Shown here: piece by piece, positions 1 to 6,304 of the stretch
Layout of the letters: every line of letters begins with the position of its first letter
How positions within the stretch are numbered: the first letter of the stretch is position 1
DNA from: an uncultured Bacilli bacterium
Lineage (GTDB): Bacteria > Bacillota_I > Bacilli_A > RF39 > UBA660
Direction: 5' to 3'
Assembly: GCA_934098435.1 (NCBI GenBank)
Contig: CAKOOV010000020.1
Location: 1-8,197, forward strand
Length of the DNA stretch: 8,197 bases
Program-made: the position numbers and the translations under genes
Notes under the pieces: model-generated
What the model saw: the letters and a program-made list of their open reading frames with translations, nothing else
Databases searched by the model: none
Told to the model about the DNA's origin: nothing

Positions 1-77
1 GCGCCCATAGCTCAACTGGATAGAGCGTTTGGCTACGGACCAAAAGGCTGTGGGTTCGACTCCTACTGGGCGCACCA
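1..77 (+). tRNA. tRNA-Arg (anticodon ACG)
   Basis: A complete cloverleaf can be folded. The acceptor stem 1-7/67-73 is perfectly paired, the D stem is 10-13/23-26, the anticodon stem 28-32/40-44 encloses loop CTACGGA with anticodon ACG at 35-37, and the T stem 50-54/62-66 (one G-T pair) closes the TTCGACT loop. The discriminator is A74 and CCA is encoded at 75-77. ACG is the arginine anticodon whose A34 is normally deaminated to inosine by TadA so that it reads CGU, CGC and CGA. The gene begins at the window edge, so its promoter, or any tRNA gene before it, lies outside. Confidence 0.97.
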
Positions 78-92
78 TAATATGTATGAAAT

Positions 93-112
93 CTCCTTCT
101 TAAAGGAGTTTT
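93..112 (+). terminator. Rho-independent terminator of the tRNA-Arg
   Basis: A 6-bp stem, CTCCTT (93-98) with AAGGAG (103-108), closes a four-base loop and is followed directly by TTTT and then ATTT. It lies 15 bases after the tRNA CCA end and before the csaA ribosome binding site, so it should end the tRNA transcript. The right arm contains AAGGAG but is not the csaA ribosome binding site, which is at 133-140. Confidence 0.75.
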
Positions 113-132
113 ATTTATATATTATACTATCA

Positions 133-140
133 AAAGGAGG
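133..140 (+). promoter_or_regulatory. Ribosome binding site of csaA (sets start at 145)
   Basis: AAAGGAGG ends four bases before ATG 145. It fixes the start there, even though the reading frame stays open upstream to an ATG at 82 that would run through the tRNA terminator hairpin. Confidence 0.85.
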
Positions 141-144
141 AAAT

Positions 145-474
145 ATGATAACATTTGAAGACTTTGCCAAACTAGATATAAGAGTTGGCACAATATTAGA
201 AGCTGAAATAAACGAAAAAGCAAAAAAACCAGCTTACAAATTAAAAATAGATTTTGGAGATGAAATAGGCGTAAAAAAAACATCAGCTCAAATAACAGAC
301 CATTATACACCTAATGAATTAATTAATAAACAAGTTTTAGCAGTAGTAAACTTTCCACCAAAACAAATAGCAAACTTTATTTCAGAAGTACTAATATTAG
401 GAACATACTCTACTGGTGGTGTAATATTAATAACACCTGATAAAAAAGCTAAAAATGGTGATAAATTAGGCTAA
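145..474 (+). CDS. csaA: CsaA, tRNA-binding OB-fold chaperone
   Basis: A 109-residue protein, the usual length for CsaA. It follows the B. subtilis CsaA pattern along its whole length: FxKLDIRVGTI (about residues 7-17), KLKIDFG (32-38), IGVKKTSAQIT (41-51), LINKQVLAVVNFPPKQIA (59-76) and SEVLILG (80-86), ending NGDKLG. The family is a homodimeric OB fold related to the C-terminal tRNA-binding domain of MetRS and to Trbp111/EMAP-II. It binds the outside corner of tRNA, and export-chaperone activity has been reported for it. It is cytoplasmic, with no signal peptide or membrane segment. Its neighbours are a tRNA upstream and an unrelated importer downstream. A hairpin separates it from the tRNA and another follows its stop codon, so it is probably transcribed alone; no convincing promoter could be picked in the short AT-rich leader. 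Confidence 0.93.
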   Translation: MITFEDFAKLDIRVGTILEAEINEKAKKPAYKLKIDFGDEIGVKKTSAQITDHYTPNELINKQVLAVVNFPPKQIANFISEVLILGTYSTGGVILITPDKKAKNGDKLG

Positions 475-509
475 TAGATATGCAAAAAAATGTATATCTA
501 TTTTATTTT
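473..509 (+). terminator. Terminator of csaA
   Basis: AATAGATAT (473-481) pairs perfectly with ATATCTATT (494-502). The stem can extend inward by GCA/TGT (one G-T wobble) to a six-A loop. A TTTTATTTT tract (501-509) follows. The left arm starts inside the csaA stop codon TAA (472-474). The stem is AT-rich, so its strength is uncertain. Confidence 0.7.
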
Positions 510-552
510 ATAAAATGTATATAAGTTATAGAACCTTTATACTCATAAAGAA

Positions 553-558
553 TATAAT
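553..558 (+). promoter_or_regulatory. Possible -10 box for the ABC importer operon
   Basis: A perfect TATAAT lies 22 bases before the ATG at 580 and leaves room for a short leader carrying GGAGG. No good -35 hexamer is found at the expected distance. In DNA this AT-rich a TATAAT can occur by chance, so this is only the best candidate for the promoter that the terminator upstream makes necessary. Confidence 0.35.
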
Positions 559-569
559 AAATATGAATT

Positions 570-574
570 GGAGG
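570..574 (+). promoter_or_regulatory. Ribosome binding site deciding the start at 580
   Basis: GGAGG stands five bases before ATG 580. A TTG at 568 in the same frame overlaps this site and would lengthen the protein by only four residues. It is rejected as the start because the Shine-Dalgarno sequence belongs to the ATG. Confidence 0.85.
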
Positions 575-579
575 TTAAA

Positions 580-1587
580 ATGAAAAGAACAATGGTTAGT
601 CTAATACTATTCATAATAGTATTAGCAGTAACAATATTTGGTATCTATAGAAATAAAGATAACACTAAAGAAGATCTTACCAAACTAACCGTAGCAGAAG
701 TAGCCCATAGTATTTTTTATGCACCACAATATGTAGCCATAAGTGAAGGATACTTCAAAGAAGAAGGTATAGATATAAACTTAATTCTAACGCCAGGAGC
801 AGATGCCGTAACTGCAGCAGTCTTATCAGGAGATGCTCAAATAGGCTTTTCCGGTACAGAAGCGACAATATATGTATATAATGGTGGCGAAAAAGATTAC
901 CCAATGGCCTTTGCTGCCCTAACAAAAAGAGATGGCTCATTCCTAGTATCTAGAGAAAAAATAGATAACTTTACTTTAGAAGATCTAAAAGGAAAAACAA
1001 TCATAGGAGGCAGACGTGGTGGTATGCCTGAAATGACATTTGTTTGGGGGCTTAAACAAAACAATATTAATCCAGAAAAAGATTTAAACATAGATACATC
1101 TATAGCTTTTGCAGCAATGGAAGGAGCTTTTATAGGAGGAAATGGTGATTTTGTTACCCTATTCGAACCAAACGCCACTTCTATAGAAAAAAAAGGATTA
1201 GGACACATCGTAGCATATGTAGGTGCCCTTGGAGGAGAAGTACCATATACAGCATATAATGCTAAAAAAAGTTTCATTGAAAATAACGAAAATACAATAC
1301 TAAGTTTCTCAAAAGCAATAGATAAAGGATTAAAATTTGTTGAAGAAAAATCATCAGAAGAAATAGCTAAAAGTATAATATCATATTTTCCAGATACAAA
1401 TTTTGAAGATTTGATTACCATGATACAAAGATATAAAGAAAACGATGCATGGCGTGATACTATTGCTATAAACGAGGAAGAATGGATACATATTCAAGAT
1501 ATCATGAAAGCATCAAATGAATTAACAGAATATGTTCCATATAACAAACTAATATATGGAAAACACTTCTCAGAATTCCAAAAATGA
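580..1587 (+). CDS. ABC transporter substrate-binding protein, SsuA/TauA/ThiY (NMT1-like) class
   Basis: A 335-residue extracytoplasmic solute-binding protein. Residues 5-23 form a hydrophobic helix after MKR, followed by a charged linker. There is no lipobox cysteine, so it looks anchored by an uncleaved N-terminal helix and not by lipid. The mature part has the family opening HSIFYAPQYVAISEGYFKEEGIDI (about 43-66), then GADAVTAAVLSGDAQIGFSG (73-92), LKGKTIIGGRRGGMPEM (136-152) and GDFVTLFEPNA (189-199), the usual ligand-cleft segments of NMT1/SsuA-like proteins. Such proteins bind alkanesulfonates, taurine, nitrate or pyrimidine/thiamine precursors. The substrate cannot be assigned here, and the leader has no room for a TPP riboswitch. 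It is the first gene of an importer with an ATPase and a permease directly downstream, and its end overlaps the ATPase start by 32 bases. Confidence 0.85.
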   Translation: MKRTMVSLILFIIVLAVTIFGIYRNKDNTKEDLTKLTVAEVAHSIFYAPQYVAISEGYFKEEGIDINLILTPGADAVTAAVLSGDAQIGFSGTEATIYVYNGGEKDYPMAFAALTKRDGSFLVSREKIDNFTLEDLKGKTIIGGRRGGMPEMTFVWGLKQNNINPEKDLNIDTSIAFAAMEGAFIGGNGDFVTLFEPNATSIEKKGLGHIVAYVGALGGEVPYTAYNAKKSFIENNENTILSFSKAIDKGLKFVEEKSSEEIAKSIISYFPDTNFEDLITMIQRYKENDAWRDTIAINEEEWIHIQDIMKASNELTEYVPYNKLIYGKHFSEFQK

Positions 1588-2329
1588 TATATTAATAATT
1601 AAAAATTTATCCAAAATATATCATACCCAAAAAAGTGAAATACCTGCTATTAAAGATTTAAACTTAAATATCAAAGAAGGAGAATTTGTAGCCATTGTAG
1701 GACCATCTGGTTGTGGCAAAACAACCCTTCTTTCAATTTTATGTCAATTAGAAGAAAAATCACAAGGAGAAATAATATACGAGCAAGGGAAACAAAAAAT
1801 GGGCTATATGTTACAAAATGATACCCTATTCCCTTGGCTAAATATTTTAGATAATACATTATTAGGACTAAAAGTAGAAAAAAAGATAAATAAAGAAAAT
1901 ATAAATAAAGTAACAAAACTATTAGAAACATATGGCTTAAAAGATTTCATAAAAAAATATCCAAACAATTTATCGGGAGGAATGAAACAAAGAGTGGCCC
2001 TAATAAGAACATTAGCGATAAATCCAGATATCTTGCTTCTCGATGAGCCCTTCTCAGCTTTAGACTATCAAACACGCTTAGCAGTATCAGATGATGTTTG
2101 GAAAATAATAAAAAAAGAAAAAAAGACAACGATTATGATTACCCATGATATCGCAGAAGCAATCTCAATGGCAGATCGTATAATAGTATTAACAAATAGA
2201 CCATCTAAAGTTAAAAGTATCTATACTATAGAAATGCAAAACAAACAAAATCCAATAAACAATAGAAAACAAAAAGAATTCCAATATTACTACGATAAAA
2301 TATGGAAGGATATTGATATAAATGTATAG
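1556..2329 (+). CDS. ABC transporter ATP-binding protein, SsuB/TauB class
   Basis: A 257-residue cytoplasmic ATPase that powers the importer. All the nucleotide-binding motifs are intact: Walker A GPSGCGKT (49-56), Q-loop glutamine (about 87, YMLQND), signature LSGGMKQR (139-146), Walker B ILLLDEP (159-165), D-loop SALD (167-170) and the switch histidine (197, ITHDI). The phrase QNDTLFPWLNILDN after the Q-loop is typical of the nitrate/sulfonate/taurine ATPases. The start ATG 1556 overlaps the previous gene by 32 bases and has no clear Shine-Dalgarno sequence, so translation is probably coupled. The ATG at 1584 is in another frame, and no later in-frame ATG precedes the first beta strand. The 3' end overlaps the permease by 8 bases. 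Confidence 0.9.
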   Translation: MENTSQNSKNDILIIKNLSKIYHTQKSEIPAIKDLNLNIKEGEFVAIVGPSGCGKTTLLSILCQLEEKSQGEIIYEQGKQKMGYMLQNDTLFPWLNILDNTLLGLKVEKKINKENINKVTKLLETYGLKDFIKKYPNNLSGGMKQRVALIRTLAINPDILLLDEPFSALDYQTRLAVSDDVWKIIKKEKKTTIMITHDIAEAISMADRIIVLTNRPSKVKSIYTIEMQNKQNPINNRKQKEFQYYYDKIWKDIDINV

Positions 2330-3113
2330 TAAAGAACATCAAATATATATAAAAAAAGAAAAAAGAAAAAATATACTAATAAAAATATTCAGAATTTTAT
2401 TATTAATAGTGACCATAATAACATGGGAATTATTAGCAGAACATAATATCATTAATCCATTCATATCATCTTCCCCAAGCAGAATATTAAGTACCATAAT
2501 AAGTTTATATATTAAAAAAAATCTATTTATTCATATATGGACAACAATCTATGAAACAATAATATCATTTTCTTTAGGAACAGTATTAGGTATAACAATA
2601 GCTATAATATTATGGTGGAATAATTTCTTATATAAAGTAATAGATCCATATTTAACAATAATCAATAGCTTACCAAAAGTAGCCATAGGGCCAATAATAA
2701 TAATATTTTTTGGGGCTAATATCAAATCAATAATAATAATGGCTTTATTAATTTCCCTAATAGTAACAATAATAACCGTATATAATGGATTTATCGAAAC
2801 AGATAAAAATAAAATAAACCTATTAAAATCATTTAAAGCAACTAAATATCAAATATTTAAACTAGTAATATTACCAAGTAGTTATAATACAATAATAAGT
2901 TCTTTAAAAATAAATATAAGTATGACCTTAATAGGAGTAATTATGGGAGAATTTCTAGTATCAAAACAAGGAATAGGATATTTAATAACATATGGATCCC
3001 AAGTATTTAATTTAAATCTAGTAATGTCCGGTATTATAATACTATTAATAGTATCATATCTTATGTATCTCATAGTAAATTATACTGAAAAAATACTAAT
3101 TAAAAAAGATTAG
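2322..3113 (+). CDS. ABC transporter permease, SsuC/TauC class (BPD_transp_1)
   Basis: A 263-residue integral membrane protein with about six hydrophobic segments (roughly 19-37, 72-98, 117-131, 135-155, 198-212 and 233-254). The coupling (EAA-like) loop is at about 166-185 (NLLKSFKATKYQIFKLVILP), a diverged but recognisable form of EAA---G---------I-LP. The C-terminal MGEFLVSKQGIGYLI matches the conserved end of SsuC/TauC permeases (usually AE-----GLGYLI). The family forms a homodimer that contacts the ATPase through the coupling loop. The start ATG 2322 overlaps the ATPase end by 8 bases, as expected for a coupled operon, and the final codons form the left arm of the operon terminator. No other ABC component gene follows. 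Confidence 0.87.
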   Translation: MYSKEHQIYIKKEKRKNILIKIFRILLLIVTIITWELLAEHNIINPFISSSPSRILSTIISLYIKKNLFIHIWTTIYETIISFSLGTVLGITIAIILWWNNFLYKVIDPYLTIINSLPKVAIGPIIIIFFGANIKSIIIMALLISLIVTIITVYNGFIETDKNKINLLKSFKATKYQIFKLVILPSSYNTIISSLKINISMTLIGVIMGEFLVSKQGIGYLITYGSQVFNLNLVMSGIIILLIVSYLMYLIVNYTEKILIKKD

Positions 3114-3122
3114 TATTTTTTT
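3088..3122 (+). terminator. Terminator of the ABC importer operon
   Basis: A perfect 13-bp stem: AAAAAATACTAAT (3088-3100) with ATTAGTATTTTTT (3109-3121), and an eight-base loop. The run of T forms the end of the right arm. The left arm, the loop and the first bases of the right arm are the last codons and stop of the permease gene. The reverse strand also ends in a T run, so it could act in both directions. Confidence 0.75.
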
Positions 3123-3146
3123 AATATATAAATAATAAAATAAATT

Positions 3147-3152
3147 AAGGTG
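3147..3152 (+). promoter_or_regulatory. Ribosome binding site supporting a TTG start for ftsW
   Basis: AAGGTG lies seven bases before TTG 3160. No in-frame ATG lies near the conserved start of the protein, and the TTG reads MKKYNKILILS, a normal opening for an FtsW/SpoVE-type protein. Confidence 0.7.
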
Positions 3153-3159
3153 ATTTATC

Positions 3160-4242
3160 TTGAAAAAATATAATAAAATACTAATATTATCCGTAATATT
3201 AATAAGTTTATTTGGTTTACTTATGATATATTCATCATCAAGTATTTGGGCTGAATATAAATATAACGATCCATATAAATATTTAAAATCACAATCTGTA
3301 TTTTTAATAATAGGATATATATTAATGTTTATCATAAGTAAATTCCCCTATCAAAACTATAAAAAGTTAGCTAACATAATATTCTTAATATGTACCATAA
3401 TGCTTATTTTAGTATTAATTCCTGGTATTGGATCCATAAGAAATGGTAGTAGAAGTTGGTTTGGTATCGGTTCTTTAGGACTTCAACCATCAGAATTCAC
3501 TAAACTAGGATTAATAATATTTACATCAAAATATTTATCTAATAATACCAAAGAACTAAAAAATATAAAAAAAGGTGTCCTTCCTATTTTAGGAATACTC
3601 CTCTTGATATTTGGTTTAATAATGTTAGAACCAGACTTTGGAACTGGCATAGTAATCGTAATGACCATCATTGTATTACTATTTATAAGTGGTGTGAAAA
3701 TGAACTTCTTTATAAAAATAGGAATTTTAGGATTACTAGGAGTAATAATTCTAATTCTAATTGCACCCTATAGATTAGAAAGAATAATATCATTTATAAA
3801 TCCATGGACTGATCCATTAGGAAGTGGTTTTCAGATAATTCAAAGTCTCTATGCTATAGGTCCAGGAGGTTTATTAGGATTAGGATTTGGTAATTCAATT
3901 CAAAAACACTTCTACTTGCCTGAACCACAAACAGACTTTATATTTGCCATAATAAGCGAAGAATTTGGCTTCTTAGGTATATTAATAGTATCTACTCTAT
4001 TTATAACAATTATATACTCAGGATTAAAAATATCTATGAGATGTCAAGATAACTTTGGAAAATTCTTAGCCTTTGGTATAACATTTGGATTAGCATTTCA
4101 GACCATATTAAATCTAATGGTAGTAGTGGGTCTTCTTCCTGTAACTGGAGTAACATTACCATTTCTATCCTATGGTGGTAGTAGTTTACTAATAAGTTTA
4201 ATAAATATAGGGATATTGTTAAATATAGATAAAAATTCATAA
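3160..4242 (+). CDS. ftsW: FtsW/SpoVE-type SEDS peptidoglycan glycosyltransferase
   Basis: A 360-residue, roughly ten-helix membrane protein of the SEDS family, which polymerises lipid II into glycan strands together with a class B PBP. Visible motifs: YSSSSIWA (24-31) after the first helix, GSRSWFGIGSLGLQPSEFTKLG (96-117), LEPDFGTG (156-163), RLERIISFINPWTDPLGSGFQIIQSLYAIGPGGLLGLGFG (205-244), LPEPQTDFIFAIISEEFGFLG (253-273) and LPVTGVTLPFLSYGGSS (326-342). D259 in PQTDF corresponds to the catalytic aspartate of FtsW (E. coli D297). The QIIQSLYAIGPGG and LPEPQTDF wording favours FtsW/SpoVE over RodA. It faces mraY head-on, away from the matching PBP gene, and is bracketed by hairpins, so it is probably transcribed alone. 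Its promoter could not be identified in the AT-only leader. Confidence 0.88.
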   Translation: MKKYNKILILSVILISLFGLLMIYSSSSIWAEYKYNDPYKYLKSQSVFLIIGYILMFIISKFPYQNYKKLANIIFLICTIMLILVLIPGIGSIRNGSRSWFGIGSLGLQPSEFTKLGLIIFTSKYLSNNTKELKNIKKGVLPILGILLLIFGLIMLEPDFGTGIVIVMTIIVLLFISGVKMNFFIKIGILGLLGVIILILIAPYRLERIISFINPWTDPLGSGFQIIQSLYAIGPGGLLGLGFGNSIQKHFYLPEPQTDFIFAIISEEFGFLGILIVSTLFITIIYSGLKISMRCQDNFGKFLAFGITFGLAFQTILNLMVVVGLLPVTGVTLPFLSYGGSSLLISLINIGILLNIDKNS

Positions 4243-4246
4243 ATAT

Positions 4247-4280
4247 CCTAGAAAGCCTATAGTCTTTCTAGGTTCTTTTT
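4247..4280 (+). terminator. Terminator of ftsW
   Basis: CCTAGAAAG (4247-4255) pairs perfectly with CTTTCTAGG (4264-4272) around an eight-base loop. TTCTTTTT (4273-4280) follows, five bases after the ftsW stop codon. This is the clearest GC-containing terminator in the + direction. Confidence 0.85.
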
Positions 4281-4298
4281 GCCTGTAGTCAAAAAGAA
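4273..4298. repeat. AT-rich inverted repeat between the two terminators
   Basis: TTCTTTTTG (4273-4281) is the exact reverse complement of CAAAAAGAA (4290-4298), with an eight-base loop. Its left arm is the T tract of the ftsW terminator. Read on the - strand it gives a stem ending in a T-rich arm, so it may serve as a second stop for transcripts coming from mraY. Confidence 0.5.
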
Positions 4299-4309
4299 AA
4301 CAATATTAT

Positions 4310-4336
4310 AAAAAGCAGGAACAATCCTGCTTTTTT
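4310..4336. terminator. Bidirectional terminator between ftsW and mraY
   Basis: AAAAAGCAGGA (4310-4320) pairs perfectly with TCCTGCTTTTT (4325-4335) around loop ACAA. The GC-containing core is flanked by A5 on the left and T6 (4331-4336) on the right, so each strand has a T run after the core. It directly follows the mraY stop codon (4337-4335 on the - strand) and is best read as the mraY terminator, with a backup role for ftsW. Confidence 0.85.
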
Positions 4337-5327
4337 AAAGCCATACTCCATATATAAGTGCTAACATACAAAGAATAAAACCAACTATCCAGAATAATTT
4401 AACAATATCATTTTCTCTCCAACCAAGTCTCTCAAAATGATGATGAATAGGAGTCATCAAAAATACCCTTCTCTTAAGTAATACAACTGAAGTAATTTGA
4501 ATAATAACCGTTAAAGTTTCTATAACAAATACACCACCAATAACCGCCAGTGACAACTCGTGTGATGTTAAAATTGCAATCGTAGCCATAGTAGCTCCTA
4601 AAGTCAAACTACCAGTATCTCCCATAAATACCTTAGCAGGATTAGTATTATATACCAAGAATCCCATAATAGCCCCCACTAATACAAAACAGAAAATACC
4701 CATATCAGCATTACCTTCAATCCACCAACTACCCATTGATATAAGACCAAAGGCCAAAAAGGCAATTGCGGATAATCCACCAGCTAATCCATCAAGTCCA
4801 TCAGTTAAATTAACTGCATTAGAAGAACCAACTAACATAAATAAAATAAATACTCCATAGAACCAGCCAAGATTCCATTCAATACCTAAAGCAGATATTC
4901 TAAGATAAGAATCACCATCAGTAAATTCTCTAAATAACACATAAAAAACAAGCGCCACTATAAGCTGTAAAAATAACTTTTGAAACTGTGTAAGACCTTT
5001 ATTAGCCTTTCTTTTTAAGCTTATAAAATCATCTAAAAATCCAATAAGTGCATAAGCTAAAAATACAAATAAAACAATAACCAAATTAACAGAATACTCT
5101 ATTTTACCTGTAAGTAATAAAAATAAAGTAATACAAAAAGTTGGTATAATAAATATAAGTCCTCCCATCGTAGGAGTACCAGCTTTACTTCTATGAGCTT
5201 CAACATAAATATTAATTCTTTGTCCAGCTTTAAGCTTCTTTAAAAAAGGAATAGCAACAAGTCCGAATAAAGTAGCCACAATAAAGCCCAGCATAAGTGC
5301 AAATAACGATTTAGTCAGTGTAAGCAT
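4335..5327 (-). CDS. mraY: MraY, phospho-N-acetylmuramoyl-pentapeptide transferase
   Basis: A 330-residue polytopic membrane enzyme that moves phospho-MurNAc-pentapeptide from UDP onto undecaprenyl phosphate, making lipid I. Family signatures are complete: RSKAGTPTMGGL (46-57), FLDD (97-100, Mg2+-binding aspartates), NLTDGLDGLAGG (173-184), FMGDTGSLTLG (234-244, with a conserved catalytic-site aspartate) and the MTPIHHHFE loop (291-299, HHH). The length is close to that of Firmicute MraY. The start ATG 5327 has GGGGAG (5333-5338 on the - strand) five bases upstream and an extended -10 promoter further up. Upstream on the same strand lies a kinase-like gene where many Firmicutes have murE; downstream it meets ftsW tail to tail, with no murD following. 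Confidence 0.97.
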   Translation of the reverse strand: MLTLTKSLFALMLGFIVATLFGLVAIPFLKKLKAGQRINIYVEAHRSKAGTPTMGGLIFIIPTFCITLFLLLTGKIEYSVNLVIVLFVFLAYALIGFLDDFISLKRKANKGLTQFQKLFLQLIVALVFYVLFREFTDGDSYLRISALGIEWNLGWFYGVFILFMLVGSSNAVNLTDGLDGLAGGLSAIAFLAFGLISMGSWWIEGNADMGIFCFVLVGAIMGFLVYNTNPAKVFMGDTGSLTLGATMATIAILTSHELSLAVIGGVFVIETLTVIIQITSVVLLKRRVFLMTPIHHHFERLGWRENDIVKLFWIVGFILCMLALIYGVWL

Positions 5328-5361
5328 TCTAACTCCCCATTTCCAAATATATTCTAAATAT

Positions 5362-5370
5362 ATTATATCA
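5362..5370 (-). promoter_or_regulatory. Extended -10 promoter of mraY
   Basis: The - strand reads TGATATAAT, an extended -10 element with a perfect TATAAT, 35 bases before the mraY ATG. The -35 region 17 bases further up is only TATTTT, which an extended -10 can tolerate. The 12-base core TGATATAATATA is identical to that of the promoter before the kinase-like gene. Confidence 0.6.
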
Positions 5371-5427
5371 CAACTAATAAAAATAAAATAGTATCTTTTT
5401 TATTATTTTACAATACAATGTAAATAA

Positions 5428-6282
5428 CTATTTATTATATTTATAAACAATCTTTTTAGCCCTATAAAACTGATTAGAAGTTAAACTATCAATATAATTC
5501 ATAGGATTAATATTATCATCAGAAGAAGAAATACTATTAAAACATTCAAGTAAAGAACTATCTATACCAATTTTATATAAATAATCAAGATAACAATAAA
5601 AATCATTAATATTCATATTATTAACATTATCACCATATAAAAAATTCAAAATAACCATAATATAACAATACATATCAGTATTATAATCAACTTTATATTT
5701 AACAAAATAAGGATTATAATCTTCAATAATATATTTATCTGTATGAAAATAACTAAATAAAGATCCAACTTGTAAATAACTAGCTATCGGACTAATAGAA
5801 TCAATTTTAATATCATCTAAATCAATAGTATATAACTTATCATTAGAAACAATAAAATTATCTTCATGTATATCACCTAAGTAAAAATCATTTAATAAAT
5901 AATTCTTTCTTATACATTTCATTTCTTCTAATACATTACCTATGTAAGATAAATACTTCTTTTTATCACAAATATTAATATTTTTATCTTTTAATACATC
6001 GCCAAGATTATTACCATTTACATAATTCATAGCCATATATAAATCCTTATTATCAAGTAATACCAAAAATTCTGGAATGACAAAATTACTAGGCATTAAA
6101 TTTTTATATCTATTTAAAAATAAAATTTTATTAATAATTTCATCACATCTAGTAAAATCAATTCTTTTAAGAACCATCTTTTTATTAAAATAATTAACTA
6201 TTTTTATACTTCCAGACCTATTATATTCATCTAATACTATATTACCAACAATTTGTTTACTTGACATATTAATAATATCCAT
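5428..6282 (-). CDS. Stand-alone kinase-like (APH / protein-kinase fold) protein of unknown role
   Basis: A 284-residue soluble protein with no signal peptide or membrane segment. I do not recognise a named family, but the kinase core can be traced: beta-3 lysine K39 in MVLKRIDF, a possible helix-C glutamate E48, a hinge-like stretch MAMNYVNGNNLGDVL (83-97), the catalytic loop YLGDIHEDNFIV (134-145) with D137 and N142 at the usual D-x4-N spacing, and the metal-binding strand YTIDLDD (151-157, D154 standing for the DFG/IDWD aspartate). The GDIHEDN form resembles aminoglycoside/choline-kinase-like phosphotransferases more than HRDLKxxN protein kinases. The glycine-rich loop is unclear. The C-terminal part is helical-looking, rich in Tyr, Asn and Asp; 35 of 284 residues are Asn and there is no Trp. 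ATG 6282 follows AGGGGG on its strand. It lies between pbp and mraY. The substrate is unknown, and cell-wall control is only inferred from position. Confidence 0.7.
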   Translation of the reverse strand: MDIINMSSKQIVGNIVLDEYNRSGSIKIVNYFNKKMVLKRIDFTRCDEIINKILFLNRYKNLMPSNFVIPEFLVLLDNKDLYMAMNYVNGNNLGDVLKDKNINICDKKKYLSYIGNVLEEMKCIRKNYLLNDFYLGDIHEDNFIVSNDKLYTIDLDDIKIDSISPIASYLQVGSLFSYFHTDKYIIEDYNPYFVKYKVDYNTDMYCYIMVILNFLYGDNVNNMNINDFYCYLDYLYKIGIDSSLLECFNSISSSDDNINPMNYIDSLTSNQFYRAKKIVYKYNK

Positions 6283-6304
6283 ATATCCCCCTAAAACGCC
6301 CTAT

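Noticed and set aside
123..128. TATACT as a -10 box for csaA
   Set aside because: Transcription would start within the ribosome binding site, leaving no usable leader, and no -35 element was found.
82..144. Upstream extension of csaA to an ATG at 82
   Set aside because: The extension runs through the tRNA terminator hairpin and its residues do not resemble CsaA. The strong AAAGGAGG before ATG 145 marks the real start.
490..580. Riboswitch (for example TPP) before the importer operon
   Set aside because: Only about 70 bases separate the csaA terminator from the start codon, the sequence is almost all A/T, and no conserved riboswitch core was seen.
897..1421. Long open frame on the - strand inside the substrate-binding protein gene
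   Set aside because: It lies wholly inside a gene with clear family motifs on the + strand, and its translation shows no recognisable domain. It is a shadow of the real frame.
1585..1587. TGA read as tryptophan (Mycoplasma code)
   Set aside because: All tryptophans visible in the genes are TGG, and this TGA falls at the natural end of the substrate-binding protein, so the standard bacterial code fits.
5380..5423. Possible terminator after the kinase-like gene (TTACA/TGTAA and AATAAAA/TTTTATT pairs)
   Set aside because: The stems are short and purely or almost purely A-T, with no proper T run in the right place. In DNA this AT-rich such pairs are expected by chance.
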